This document shows, piece after piece, positions 1 to 11,688 of a stretch of 64,000 nucleotides of DNA (the stretch's first letter is position 1; each line of letters starts with the position of its first letter). The notes under the pieces are model-generated. The model did no database searches, was not told the DNA's origin, and worked only from the letters and a program-made list of their open reading frames with translations. The translations under genes were made by a program, and so were the position numbers. Source of the stretch: Stenogyne calaminthoides (lineage: Eukaryota; Streptophyta; Magnoliopsida; Lamiales; Lamiaceae); NCBI GenBank assembly GCA_037126765.1, contig JBBCBC010000030.1, positions 3,072,478 through 3,136,477 of the forward strand. The letters are read 5' to 3'.

Positions 1-302
1 GGTGTTTTGTTGTAGTTTTATGTTGGTGGGTTTTTGTCATGTTGCAAAGAGCCTCAACAAAACTCCCCCCCACCAAATCTATGTAATGGATGCCAAGTAT
101 GGTGTTTAGATTTTTGTTTATTAAGCATTTTTATCAATTATTCTTTGATGTTTTTATGGTGTTTATATTTGTGTTTGTTCCCCACCAAATCCATGCAATG
201 GATGTTACATATGGTTTATATTTTGTGTTTATTAAGTGTTTTGTCAATGCAGCTTTGATAAGTAATGTCTGGAGAGTGATCTGGTATGTGATTGTGCGGC
301 CA
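1..302 (-). repeat. Inverted copy of the adjacent tandem-array unit
   Basis: This stretch is the reverse complement of sequence around 2290-2570. The shared landmarks are the GTTTTGTTGAGGCTCTT segment, the GGTGGGGGAAGAG / CCCCCCACCAAATC stretch and the CATAAACTACAACAAAACAC end. It therefore faces the head-to-tail units that follow. The open frames here (34-316) are AT-rich by-products of the repeat and show no protein signature. The window edge cuts the copy, so its true left end is unknown. Confidence 0.75.
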
Positions 303-2757
303 TAATTAATAAACATTTTTTTATCAAATTAATGTACGTTACGGTATAACAATATTGTACATTTGCTAATAAATCTGAACAATTGCCATAAAACATATAT
401 TTTTCGATATAATTTCAGGGGAACAAAAACACTATCAAGGTTGCATTGACAAAACACTTAAACACAAATCTAAACCAAACGTAACATCCATTGCATAGAT
501 TTGGTGGGGAACAAACACAAATATAAACAACAAAATGACAAAAATCCCACCAACATAAACAACAAAACACCCAAACTGGTGATTAACATAGGAATATATT
601 CAGTGATAATTATGTAGATAATTAGTTGTGAATATATTCCACAACATCACCTTAAAACTATATAAATAAATATATTCATATCTAATTAAGTGAATAATTA
701 GAAATGAATATATTGTTAAGACGGACACTATATTCATACTAAATAAAACAATCAATATACTAAATATATTGATTTACATTTTTTTTATCGACTTTAGGTG
801 TCAGTGTAAATTTATAATTAATAAACATTTGTTATCAAATTAATGTACATTACGGTATAACAATATTGTACATTTGATAATCAATCTGAACAATTGTCAT
901 ACAACATGTACGTTTTCAGATAAGCGGCCTGGAAACAAAACAGTATCAAGGCTACATTGACAAAACACTTAATAAACACAAATCTAAACCATACGTAACA
1001 TCCATTGCATTGATTTGGTGGGGAACAAACACAAGTATAAACAACATAAATAACAAAATGACAAAAAACCCACCAATATAAACAACAAAACACCCCAAAC
1101 TAGTGATTAACATAGGAATATATTCAGTGCTAATTATGTGGATAATTAGTTGTGAATATATTCCACAACATCACCTTAAAACTATATAAATAAATATATT
1201 AATATCTAATTAAGTGAATAATTAGAAATGAATATATTGTTAGACGAACACTATATTTATACTAAATAAAACAATCAATATACTAAATATATTGATTTAA
1301 GGTGTTAGTATAAATTTATAATTAGTAAATTTTTTTTATCAAATTAATGTACATTACGGTATAACGATATTGTACATTTGCTAATCAATCTGAACAATTG
1401 CCATACAACATGTACGTTATCAGATAAGTGGCCTGTGAACAAAACACTATCAAGGCTGCATTGACAAAACACTTAATAAACATAAATCTAAACCATACGT
1501 CACATCCATTGCATTGATTTGGTGGGGAACAAACACAAATATAAACAACATAAATATACTAAATATAGGGTTAGACGAACACTATATGTATACTAAATAA
1601 AACAATCAATATACTAAATATATTGATTTAAGGTATTAGTATAAATTTATAATTAATAAATTTTTTTATCAAATTAATGTACATTACGGTATAACAATAT
1701 TGTACATTTGCTAATCAATCTGAACAATTGCCATACAACATGTACGTTATCGGATAAGTGGCACGGGAACAAAAAACACTATCAAGAAATTTTGCATTGA
1801 CAAAAACACTTAATAAACACAAATCTAAACCATACGTAACATCCATTGCATTGATTTGGTGGGGAACAAACACAAGCATAAACAACATAAACAACAAAAT
1901 GACAAAAAACCCACCAACATAAACAACAAAACACCCCAAACTGGTGATTAACATAGGAATATATTCAGTGCTAATTATGTGGATAATTAGTTGTGAATAT
2001 ATTCCACAACATCACCTTAAAACTATATAAATAAATATATTCATATCTAATTAAGTGAATAATTAGAAATGAATATATTGTTAAGACGAACACTATCTTC
2101 ATACTAAATAAAACAATCAATATACTAAATATATTGATTTACATTTTTTTATCGACTTTTGGTGTTAGTATAAATTTATAATTAATAAACATTTTTTATC
2201 AAATTAATGTACATTACGGTATAACAATATTGTACATTTGCTAATCAATCTGAACAATTGCTATACAACATGTACATGTTCAGATAAGTGGTATGGGAAC
2301 AAAACACTATTAAGGCTGCATTGACAAAACACTTAATAAACACAAATCTAAACCATATGTAACATCCATTGCATAGATTTGGTGGGGAACAAACACAAAT
2401 ATAAGCACCATAAACAATATCAAGGCTGCATTGATAAAATACTTAATAAACACAAATATAAACACCATACTTAACATCTATTACATAGATTTGGTGGGGG
2501 AAGAGTTTTGTTGAGGCTCTTCTGCAACATGACAAAAACCCACAACATAAACTACAACAAAACACCCAAACTGGTGATTAATATAGGAATATATTCAGTG
2601 CTAATTATGTGGATAATTAATTGTGAATATATTCCACAGCATCACCTTAAAACTATATAAATAAATATATTCATATATAATTAAGTGAATAATTAGAAAT
2701 GAATATATTGTTAAGACGTACACTATCTTAATACTAAATAAAACCACCAAACACCTT
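303..2757. repeat. Head-to-tail array of about 520-bp units
   Basis: About five units begin with AATTAATAAACATTTTTT-like sequence near 303, 817, 1319, 1650 and 2179. Every unit carries TGTACATTACGGTATAACAA, CATTGCATTGATTTGGTGGG and an internal inverted pair, GGAATATATTCA ... TGAATATATTCC. The third unit (about 1319-1649) has lost roughly 190 bp from its middle. Units differ by scattered substitutions, so the array is not very recent. No transposase or gene is visible. It could be a local satellite or the subterminal repeat region of a larger element reaching beyond the window, and the inverted copy at 1-302 favours the latter. Confidence 0.8.
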
Positions 2758-2762
2758 AAAGT

Positions 2763-3804
2763 TCATAGTTCTACAACAGACCAGCAGATTCCGAATCCAC
2801 AGGGGCACCATGCTTTCCACAAAACAGAAGATACTACAATGGCTTGAATGTTGCTTGCTTCCGGTTTGTACATGTACAGAGCTTGTATGCTGACAACAAT
2901 ATTTTGTGGGTTATGTAGTGGGAAGCCTGGAGCAAACACAATCTTCATCCACAAATGGATATCAGCATAGTCCTGAAGTATCCAACACTCACAATCCTCG
3001 AAAGATTCACTAAAAGTGCTTAAACAATAAGTTTGACATCATTAACTGAGCCGAGCTCATAACCATGACGATCTGGAAGGGAGACAACAAGGGGAAGGGC
3101 CATCATGTCATAGGTCTCGTGGTGAATATCAAGAGCGACAATGACGTACCCCACACCAGGAATGCAAGCCTGCCAGTGCAAATTTCCCTTCAAAAACACA
3201 CCCATAACACAGAGTGGGTAATCATTAGGAAACGGTGCCATAAACGTCCATGCCCTAAGATTATGGGAATACATTTGCACCTCCGTGCTCTTTACGATCT
3301 TCAAGACCGCCCTCGCACTCCAACTTGTAATCATCAAAGAACTCATCGCCGTTTATGTCAAAAAAAGCGAGCACCATTTGCAATCTGGGGAGAAATTGAT
3401 ATGGGACTCTGGAATGCTCACATACAAAGTGGTTGATGGGTTCCAGAAGTAGAACTCATCCCTGTAGTTGCAGACACACATCAAGCCATTGTAAGAACCT
3501 AGGATCTCAACTGGATTTTCAAGTCAAGATACGGTTGTTCCTTGACTGGGTTGTCCAATGGTAAGCTATAGGGTAAAACCCTATCTCCTGGATCAGTATG
3601 AACCCTAATATGTTGAGATCCTTCATTTTCTGCAGATGCTCGACGTTCACAAAATAACGTGAACATATGATTTGGTACCAGGTTTTGCAAACCAAGCTTC
3701 AGATATGAGAAGATTAAATTTGGAAGCCTTGACAGTACTTCAATGAGAATCTCATCAGGGAATTGAAGGTACGTCATTGGTTTGGCAATTTTTGAGACTG
3801 ACAT
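2763..3804 (-). pseudogene. Broken F-box protein gene with F-box-associated domain
   Basis: The start at 3804 gives MSVSKIAKPMTYLQFPDEIL followed by IEVLSRLP, the N-terminal helix of an F-box, which binds SKP1 in SCF ubiquitin ligases. About 100 residues later the frame stops. Further minus-strand pieces follow in other frames. One near 3340-3480 contains CNYRDEFYFWNPST, one at 3346-3020 contains VQMYSHNLRAWTF and GNLHWQACIPGVGYVIVALD, and one at 2954-2763 is the C-terminal part. These are typical of the beta-propeller-like F-box-associated domain. The total span fits a normal gene of about 350 residues, but stops and frame changes break it. Its 3' end touches the tandem array. The F-box family is clear; the substrate is unknown. 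Confidence 0.7.
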
Positions 3805-3810
3805 TCTTTT

Positions 3811-4331
3811 TTTGTGTGTAAGAGTATTTTTGTGAGCTTTGGGTAGTTTTCAGAATGTATCACATATATAATGAAGGTTCTAATAGGAAAAGTATGTATT
3901 CTATAATACAAGATATTAGATATGTGGTGTCCATTGGAACATGCAAGAGTTGGTTGTCAGAGATGAATCGTATCTGATAATTACACGATCAAATCTTTGG
4001 ATATATCTTATAAGCACGGTTTCCAATAATCTCAAATTATATGGGGGGAGACTTCATGCATAGGATTTTGAAAGATACTTTTAAGAAACAGTAATTCATG
4101 TGATCTCAAATTAATTAATTAATTATATATATATATATACATTTGCTTTAATTTAATCTCTTCTATGCACGATTTTTTGTGTTTTTTTGGCATTTTACTG
4201 GAATGTAGTGTATAATGTATATAACCGTCAACCATGATATTAATATGTTAAACTCAACATATACCTCAAGTTTCCATATATATGTTTATTTATGTTTATT
4301 TACATTTTATAACATATTTTATTTTGTAATA
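3811..4331. other. Upstream region of the F-box pseudogene, no gene seen
   Basis: AT-rich sequence with a short (TA)n run at about 4124-4139 and no coding or repeat structure that I can support. Confidence 0.5.
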
Positions 4332-4697
4332 AATGTACACTCTCACGCTTTAGTGTATTGTCACAATTTTTGGCTAGGTTTTGTATGCACTATAAATATG
4401 CATTCATGGTGCATATTTTATTTAAAAGTACAGCGCTAATATGACAATATACTTACATGCTTCATGTTTCTAAACGTGCAACTTGTTATCTTTGAAAAGT
4501 GTGATTTATTTTTACGAAGAAAAGTCTTTTATTAATATGATAACATAGTTGCATGCATTTGTTTGGAATAATTCCATGTTTCTAATTTGTATAGTTGCAC
4601 GCTTTGAAAAAATGCACTATGAGTTCACGGTGCACGCGAGTGCACATGAGAACTAGCTAAAATCGTGACAATACACTAATGCGGGGGAATATACATT
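4332..4697. mobile_element. Inverted-repeat MITE-like element, about 366 bp
   Basis: The left end AATGTACACTCTCACGCTTT plus AGTGTATTGTCACAATTTTTGGCTAG matches the reverse complement of the right end, which reads CTAGCTAAAATCGTGACAATACACT then AATATACATT. The arms are about 45 bp with some mismatches. The interior has further short GCACTAT/GGTGCA inverted pairs. No open frame of note. The superfamily and target duplication are not clear. Confidence 0.5.
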
Positions 4698-4936
4698 TAG
4701 TAAAAAAATGTAATATGTCATAAGTTGTAATAAAAAATATATGAAAATAAAAATACATTGATGATTTTTTTATTTATTTAAAACCATAAAAAAAAACCAC
4801 GATACTTACTAACATTATTAAATAGTATATTATTATTTTTTTTTTTTTATCCCATTTATTGTTGAAATTAGTTTTTGTGGGAGATGGTCGTTGGTGTGTA
4901 ATTCACAAATCATATATCAACACATATGTACATTAG

Positions 4937-5109
4937 ATCAGTGGTATGTATATAACAGACTTATAACGTACCCTACCAATTTACAATGTACATCGAACAT
5001 AAAAACAACATAATTATCTATCTAACATATAGTGGACTGATAGATCAGTGGTATGTATATAACAGGCTTATAACGTACCCTACCGATTTACAATGTACAT
5101 CGAACATAA
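4937..5109. repeat. Tandem duplication, about 67-bp segment at 106-bp spacing
   Basis: The segment from GATCAGTGGTATGTATATAA through CAATGTACATCGAACATAAA occurs at about 4937-5003 and again at 5043-5109 with only a few base differences. The surroundings are AT-rich with no gene. Confidence 0.7.
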
Positions 5110-7743
5110 AGTGGACTGATGGAGACATCATTGTACATAATCATAAGTATTTTACATACCAATCTTCTCAACAAGTATCCCTAGTATTAGACAAGGAACA
5201 AACATAAAGTGTAATAAATGACACAGGGGAACAACATGGAGAAGAACCAAAGATGGGGGGGTAGATATGATAATCCAACAAGCCTACCATCAATATATGT
5301 TTGATGTTATAAAACTAATTTCTCTTTTTTTCCTTGTATTGAATTCGGGTCAACGAACCATTTAACCATCTTTGCTCTTCCATCCTTTTTTAGTACATGT
5401 ACCTTTCATCTGCCCACCTAAATTATGTTTTCAAAATTGGCAAACTACAAAAATGATCCATATTTCTTTGTACTTATGGAAGAAAAATAATGTTTTTTTT
5501 TTATCGCGGTGACAACGGGGTGACGTGGATCAGTATGTTTCCATCTATTATAGGAGGCTTTCTTCCACATACTTCACCTGTTAAGTGTCATTTGTTGTGT
5601 GTGTCATTCTAATGGGGTAAAATGTACATGTTCAAATAAATCGGGAATCAATGTATGAATGAGATAACTAAAAAAATAAAAAGATCTTTACCACTATTAC
5701 TTCAACCTGGGTACTTGTTACAACATAAGCTGGATAGAGTTGTAAAAAACAAGATAATTTTGAGTCCAAAGACCAGGTGTTGTCAATGGGGAAATCGGTT
5801 CTTTGATCCCTCCACATCAAAATAAACTGGAATACCAAATGTGTTTATGATCAACACTTTTAGCACATCGTCAATGTATTACTTCTTAACCCGGGATGCA
5901 TAATTAGTTAATCGATATGATACCTGCATTACGACGACGCAGATTAGTCCAAGTATTCTATTATTTTGTGTTTTTTGTGTGATGTATTTAAAATCAAACG
6001 AATTCCTCGGTTACATACCCAACATGATCATGTAAACACCAATGTACCATCATTTTATCATGCTCTTGTATGTAACCTTCAAAATGTCGACCAAGAATAA
6101 TTCCTGCAATTTATTTTACACACATGGTTCAATAGGTGTGTGTTGATTTTTGATGTACTCTTAAAAAATGATTTTTGGGGGTGGAATTTACATTTGGGAA
6201 CTTCACGATGATGCAATATATCAATAATGTGGTGAGCAGATTTAAAAGCTTTTTTCATTATAACTACTACTATATACACATCATGTTCAAAAGGTTTATA
6301 CAAATTAATAAAATGTATAAGCACATTTTTTTTTGAAAAAATAATAATACACACAATATCCGAAAAATACTAACCCTTCACCATGGTCATCCGGTGTTGC
6401 CTCGGCATCTTTAATTAATCCGTTACATCACTTAATTCATTCGTTTTTTCATTCAGGCTTAAATGGGTCCCCTTGACCTTGGTTTAGTTGTATATCCATA
6501 AAATCATCCATCTCGTGGATCTTTATTATCTCATTTTCTCATTTTGTGGGGTAAGATCAATCTGGTTTAATCTGCGTTAATGATGGGCTTTTTATTCTTT
6601 GAGCCATTGTCTTTGGGTGTGACGTATTTCATAGTACATTTAGCCCGTCTGGTGTTTCATTCGTTTTATCTTGTTGCTATCAATGCATTCCATCTCTTCA
6701 ACCCTCCTCGATGGTGTGTCACGTCGAATGGAATACCTATAAGTCCAAATGAGTAAGCTTATCGATTGACGGTATCTTGGGTGCATAAAGATAGACATAT
6801 CATCTTTCAAATCTTCATTGTGACCTCATTGATCTTCCTTATCATGTTATGTATCCTTTTGTTGTTCTTTGAATGTGCATATCTGCTAAGCGGTCAAAAT
6901 GTGCCTCATCAAGGTCGAAAAATATATGTAAGAGTTGGCTCGGAATCATCATCTGCGTATTCCTGTACGTTCATTCTCCAAAGTAAGTGTTTTAATTTTA
7001 TCATCCTTTATTCTCATAGGTTTTATGGCCAAATTTTGAATGTCTGGGCTCAAGATCCTTCATTAGTAATTGCCATTCTTTTCTCGTCTAAATGCATCAA
7101 CATTGCCATTTTATTCCAACCTTGCCAGCCTAATTTGCATAATTTTCTGACATCAAACCATCAATATCCATCCTTCCACCAACACCATCACTCGGGTGGT
7201 TCTTCAAATCTCCATTTTTAGGTGGTGGAGTTTTGAATTGGGACATGTTTAAACTGAATGATGGGTAATCTAGTAGTATAAACATCCATCTTTGAGCTTG
7301 AAGGACCACTCTCATATCTCTGCTTTCTAAGTTCTTGATGAGCGTCGTACTCAAACTTTGTCAACCCTTGTCATGTTCACTATTATATCATCTTTGGAGA
7401 AGAAACATCAATCAAATCATTTGTGGCTTCATCTATCTTCATCCCTGTATTTTTCCCAAGATTTGTGAAGTTTGAAAAAATATTTTTCCTTGGTGTATAT
7501 GCCAATTTTCGGGGGGTTATGTGTGTTTTTTACAAAATGACATGCATATTGCAAGTATAAAATATTCCACTGCACGCAAAAGTACATTCATTTTAACACG
7601 TGCAATCTTGGAGTCTAGTGAAGATATGAACTTTCACGCTTATTCAACTCATTCAAGTCCAACTTCAAATATCTTCAAGCCGGCATCACTAATTGGATTC
7701 ATAGTCTTCATCTTTATAACCCGATCTTACTAAAAATGTATAT
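5110..7743. other. About 2.6 kb with no supported gene
   Basis: Several open frames of 70-150 codons occur here (for example 6766-7221 plus and 6079-6354 minus), but none shows a family motif, a splice pattern or a coding-like composition. This stretch may hold decayed parts of the transposon-associated gene seen just to the right on the minus strand. Confidence 0.4.
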
Positions 7744-8484
7744 TTATAAATTATTAATTAAATATATTTTTCTGAAGTAAATTAGGACCATGTCCATCTG
7801 AAGAGAGATGTTTGAATGGTATACTTCTATGTAAGAGAGGTACAACCTCCATTCCCTCAAGTCTGTATCTTGTCCGGTCAACATCAACTCGTTGTACAAC
7901 AAATCAATCACCAATTGGCACCAGTCATACAACTTAATGCTGTCCAAATCTTCTAGATATTGTGATAGGTATTTGACATAGTAGAATTTTTCTTTGGGCA
8001 CAAAAGTGCAACCAGCAAATAATATATTGTCACTCTTGATACATCTTGGATACTTTCTTCATCGTCTTTGTTAAGAAGAACCTCTAGCTTCTCATACAAT
8101 ATTCTCTTGTACATTATGAATGTGCTCCCTCACATTAACACATCCTTTAAAACAATATCCATCCATGGCGGTATTTCTTCTACATCTTCAAATGTATCTT
8201 TGTTTTCCATTTGACCCTTGGACATCTCTAGCACACAAACCTACCATGTCCTTTCCTAAAACAAACTTTTTAATGTGAGTATCAAAAGCAAGTATAAGCT
8301 CCTTGATGTCATCTTCATGTTTTTTGCACATAGACATCAAGCTTTTTGTTTCATTGTCAGCTTTCCCGTACATGCTATCGAATAACATCCAGAATAGAGT
8401 CTTTTTTATCTCACGCAAGTGTTTTGTTTGTATTCTAAATTGTTCGGGTCCTTCACAAACCGAAAGTTGTTTAGCCGATAACAT
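7744..8484 (-). pseudogene. Remnant of a plant transposon-associated gene
   Basis: Two minus-strand pieces are visible. The piece at 8484-8188 is helical and charged, with LREIKKTLFWMLFDSMYGKA. The second runs from about 8060 to 7744 and reads VTIYYLLVALLCPKEKF, then YVKYLSQYLEDLDSIKLYDW and CQLVIDLL. This layout (hydrophobic helix, LCP, then L-x-DLDSI-x-x-YDW) resembles the helical module in plant-mobile-domain and DUF1985 proteins that accompany Mutator-like and Ulp1-carrying transposons. The two pieces are not in one frame and a stop lies between them. Family placement is by motif recall and is uncertain. Confidence 0.35.
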
Positions 8485-8929
8485 GTCTTGTTACCACCAG
8501 CACAATCATCATCTATTCAAAGTCAATATTTTAGTCTACTTTAATCAGTGATAAAAAAAAGACGGAAAATCAAAAGACATATACATTTCGTGTCTCACTA
8601 ACCACATGAATCATACATTACGGTCTCATCCTTTTGCTTGTCTTCCTGGCATTAAAATGCGAGGCAAACTTAGTTCTCTTCCTGGCCGAAGATTAAAAAC
8701 AAAGTCAGAATTTGATCCAACTTCAGACAAAACGTCACAACATATTAGACATCTACATTAGATAATATTATATGAGTTTTTAATGACAATTTTTGACCTG
8801 AGTCGCTCACGTTGGCATTTGATGTACTGACTGTCTTCCCTAATAATAATTCAATTATGTTGTTAGGTACACACTTACTGGAATGTATGTAATTATAAAC
8901 AACGCAAAACAGAATTAAATTGCTTATAC

Positions 8930-9017
8930 CTTTTCCACGAGCCCTTTTTTTGTTTTTTACATTCTCGTTTGATCCCTTGATGCCACTAAGTCTGCTTGAT
9001 GTTCTTCTCTTAGCCAT
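8930..9017 (-). pseudogene. Possible first exon, basic nuclear-type N-terminus
   Basis: The ATG at 9017 opens an 88-bp exon reading MAKRRTSSRLSGIKGSNENV then KNKKRARGKG. It is followed by a good donor (AAAAG then GTATAAG at 8929). The many Lys/Arg residues suggest a nuclear localisation signal. It lies upstream of and on the same strand as the remnant at 7744-8484, so it could be that gene's first exon. I cannot connect the exons in frame. Confidence 0.35.
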
Positions 9018-9545
9018 TGTGATCCTGCCTTTTTTATATGACACCTTATAAGATGTAACAAGTAAACAATCAATGAATATCAATAAATGTCTACATTTAC
9101 TCACTTTGGTACATATTCACATTGAGGAATACACAAATATGTGTGTTACACGCAATACTAAATATGACATCAAGTGTGTCACAATTGGTTTTCAACATAA
9201 TTTTTCACACACAAGAACAATAAACATCAGCGCAACAATACAAATATACAGAGTTTACAGAGTTCAAGAACTAGATAAAGGGAGAGAACTAGTTACAGAG
9301 ATTAATTTCAATCATACAATTTACTAAAACACATACACCTTAATCAGACACACAATTTTACAGAGTTTAATTTCAAGGAAAGTACAAAATCAAAAGGATG
9401 ATAACTAGATAAAGGGAGAGAACTAGTTCAAGTCCAAGAACTGTACAAACTCAGACACACAATTTAAATCTGTTTTACCAACTGAGAAAAAACACACTCA
9501 CAACTAACAGGATGAGTGTGTTATCTAAAGGAAAAAAATGAATAC

Positions 9546-9661
9546 CTATAATCGAGGAATTTTCCATCAGAAAGCAGCTCATCAACAAGGGTTGCTTTCC
9601 TCTCCTTCTTTGTTAGTCTACCAGAAAAGAACTCAAATGATGACTCTATCACAGTACCCAC
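9546..9661 (-). pseudogene. Isolated exon resembling Fcf2 pre-rRNA processing protein
   Basis: The 116-bp stretch has an acceptor (TTTATTAG before 9661) and a donor (GTATTC after 9546). It encodes VGTVIESSFEFFSGRLTKKE followed by RKATLVDELLSD. The GRLTKKERK-x-TL-x-DELLSD core is characteristic of the Fcf2 domain (nucleolar, 18S rRNA maturation). A possible upstream exon of 54 bp lies at 10565-10618 with proper splice signals (ALLSEVCNETKIAELKVK) and joins in phase 0. However, that peptide does not match what normally precedes the core, and no downstream exon with the basic Fcf2 tail is visible. I read it as a captured or decayed gene fragment, not a working gene. Confidence 0.55.
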
Positions 9662-9735
9662 CTAATAAAGTAGCAAACAACTCAATCATGGTTAGATTCG
9701 ATTTTGTAATGTTGTAAACAACTCTATCACAGATG

Positions 9736-9840
9736 ATTGGAGAGCCCTAAGCTCATAACCTTGAGGTTGTGGGATCAAACATCAAATCCTGCCTGTGTAG
9801 CATCTATTTATATTTTATCAAGAAATTGGAGAGCCCTAAG
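9736..9840. mobile_element. Truncated SINE-like relic with 16-bp target duplication
   Basis: The 16-mer ATTGGAGAGCCCTAAG occurs at 9736-9751 and again at 9825-9840. The 73 bp between them contain CATAACCTTGAGGTTGTGGG then ATCAAAC, which resembles the tRNA-derived head of plant SINEs around the B box. A target duplication of this length with a short tRNA-like insert is the mark of LINE-driven retroposition. The tRNA A box is missing, so the copy is 5'-truncated. Confidence 0.55.
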
Positions 9841-11134
9841 AAAATAAACATTCTATAACAGTTAACATTAACCACAAGAAACTGTTCATTGATGCTAGTT
9901 CGGTCTAAATGTTGCATTTGCACATTATGCTTGTGTAGTAGCTCAAACCTACTTGACTAACCTGGACAACACTTATAATTATACAAATACCAATGGTTAT
10001 AAAAACAACAATTTCTGACTTGTCAAGTTATTACTAAATTTTGGTTAAATATTTCAATTCATGGAGTCTCGGGTGACTAGGTTTTATGAGTATAAACCGA
10101 ATATTACAAACCTAATATTTAATCATTTTTTTAACATGCACTTTAATGTTTATTCTTCATAACTGGATTATAGGATTATAAGGACACGAAGGAATTAAGT
10201 AATGCATTACACAGAAAGAAGCAGTTCAGCAGTTCGGAAGCTGCAAGGAGCACACATGAATATTAAGTCATCAAATAATTCTATTGGAGAATTGTACATG
10301 ATTAATTTTGATGAAATCAGCATTCAACAAGTTCAGTTCACTGTATTTTATCACTTGCCAATGTCTCACTCGCATTTTTTATAATTTAAACAATTCTTAA
10401 ATTTAGTCCTGCCCATAACGATTATCTTTCAACCACTCAACTATTTGTTCCACGTCCTTCAAGATTTTGCTACTATTCCAGAATTCAGAAGTTACAAGAT
10501 GAAGAATCACGCATCCTGATTCAATTTAAGAGATTTTCACAGCTTTTAAATAAAGATTATTTACCTTGACTTTAAGCTCAGCGATCTTTGTCTCATTACA
10601 AACTTCTGACAGCAGAGCCTGAAATGAATAAATTAACATAGCCAGTAAATAGAGCAAAAGAAGAAAGGAAGATACCTAAATATTGCATGCAAAAAAAAAA
10701 CGTAGAAAGAAGAACAGTAGCAAATACATGCAAAATCCAAATAAGTGCTCGTATATGGGATTCGGAAGCACGGTGATGAAGGCAAAGGCAAAAAACTCTG
10801 CTAAGGAGAATATATCTTTATGGAAAGAAATTAACAACCAACAAAGCATAGTAGCAAATAGTTTTTTAGGTTAATGTATTTTATGTATTAACCATTCATG
10901 TTTTTATCTCCTAGCAGCACTACAGATTCTACACAAAATGACCAGCAAAATATACATTTTGAGAGGTGCGATAGATCCAAAGAGATACTATAAGAAAAAT
11001 GTACATTTTAGATTCGACATGTATTCAATTATTCATATATGAAAAATGGAGACCAATCAGGGGCGGACACAGAATTTTTTTTCAGCTGAGGCACCCAACT
11101 CCTCTTACAAAAAAATCTGTTCACACAAAAAAAT

Positions 11135-11268
11135 TCAACTCTATTAGTATTTGCACAAAAATCATTTAACCCACAAAAGTCAAATTCTGCTAATCCTAAA
11201 GGTTCGTACTTCCAACTAAAAAAAATCTCCTTTGTAGTCTAAAATCCAACTCAATTTCATTCTTCTTT
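11135..11268. repeat. 134-bp direct repeat, copy 1
   Basis: Runs from TCAACTCTATTAGTATTTGC to CAATTTCATTCTTCTTT and is nearly identical to 11555-11688, 420 bp away. The pair brackets the TGTACACT minisatellite. Confidence 0.8.
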
Positions 11269-11269
11269 A

Positions 11270-11440
11270 CACCGACGAATAAAATGTACACTAGCTCTAC
11301 ACATTCAAAATGTACACTCGACGAATAAAATGTACACTAGCTCTACACATTCGAAAATGTACAATCGACAGAAATTACTCTACACATTCGAAAATGTACA
11401 CTCGACGAATAAAATGTACACTAGCTCTATAAAAATGTAT
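11270..11440. repeat. Short minisatellite with AAAATGTACACT units
   Basis: The phrase CGACGAATAAAATGTACACT, then AGCTCTACACATTC and an AAAATGTACACTCGACG link, is repeated about three times with shortening of later units. Confidence 0.7.
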
Positions 11441-11554
11441 ATTAGCTCAATATAACTGTGTCACATAAGTATTTTCTACTTTTTTTTAAAAGGAAAATCA
11501 AAATAAAAAAGGTAAGTTCAGATTTTTTTTTTTTATACATTCCCTAACAAAAAA

Positions 11555-11688
11555 TCAACTCTATTAGTATTTGCACAAAAATCATTTAACCCACAAAAGT
11601 CAAATTCTGCTAATCCTAAAGGTTCGAACTTTCAACTAAAAAAAATCTCCTTTGTAGTCTAAAATCCAACTCAATTTCATTCTTCTTT
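11555..11688. repeat. 134-bp direct repeat, copy 2
   Basis: Second copy of the segment at 11135-11268, with a handful of substitutions. Confidence 0.8.

Noticed and set aside
881..1954. Minus-strand frames of 70-79 codons with similar hydrophobic sequences
   Set aside because: Their similarity reflects the tandem DNA repeat; they contain no start context, signal or domain that would support a gene family.
6766..7221. 151-codon plus-strand frame as a membrane protein
   Set aside because: Hydrophobic only because of T-rich codons; no recognisable motif and no splice or promoter support.
11058..11078. hAT element start (CAGGGGCGGA)
   Set aside because: No matching right end or 8-bp duplication found, so it is not listed as an element.
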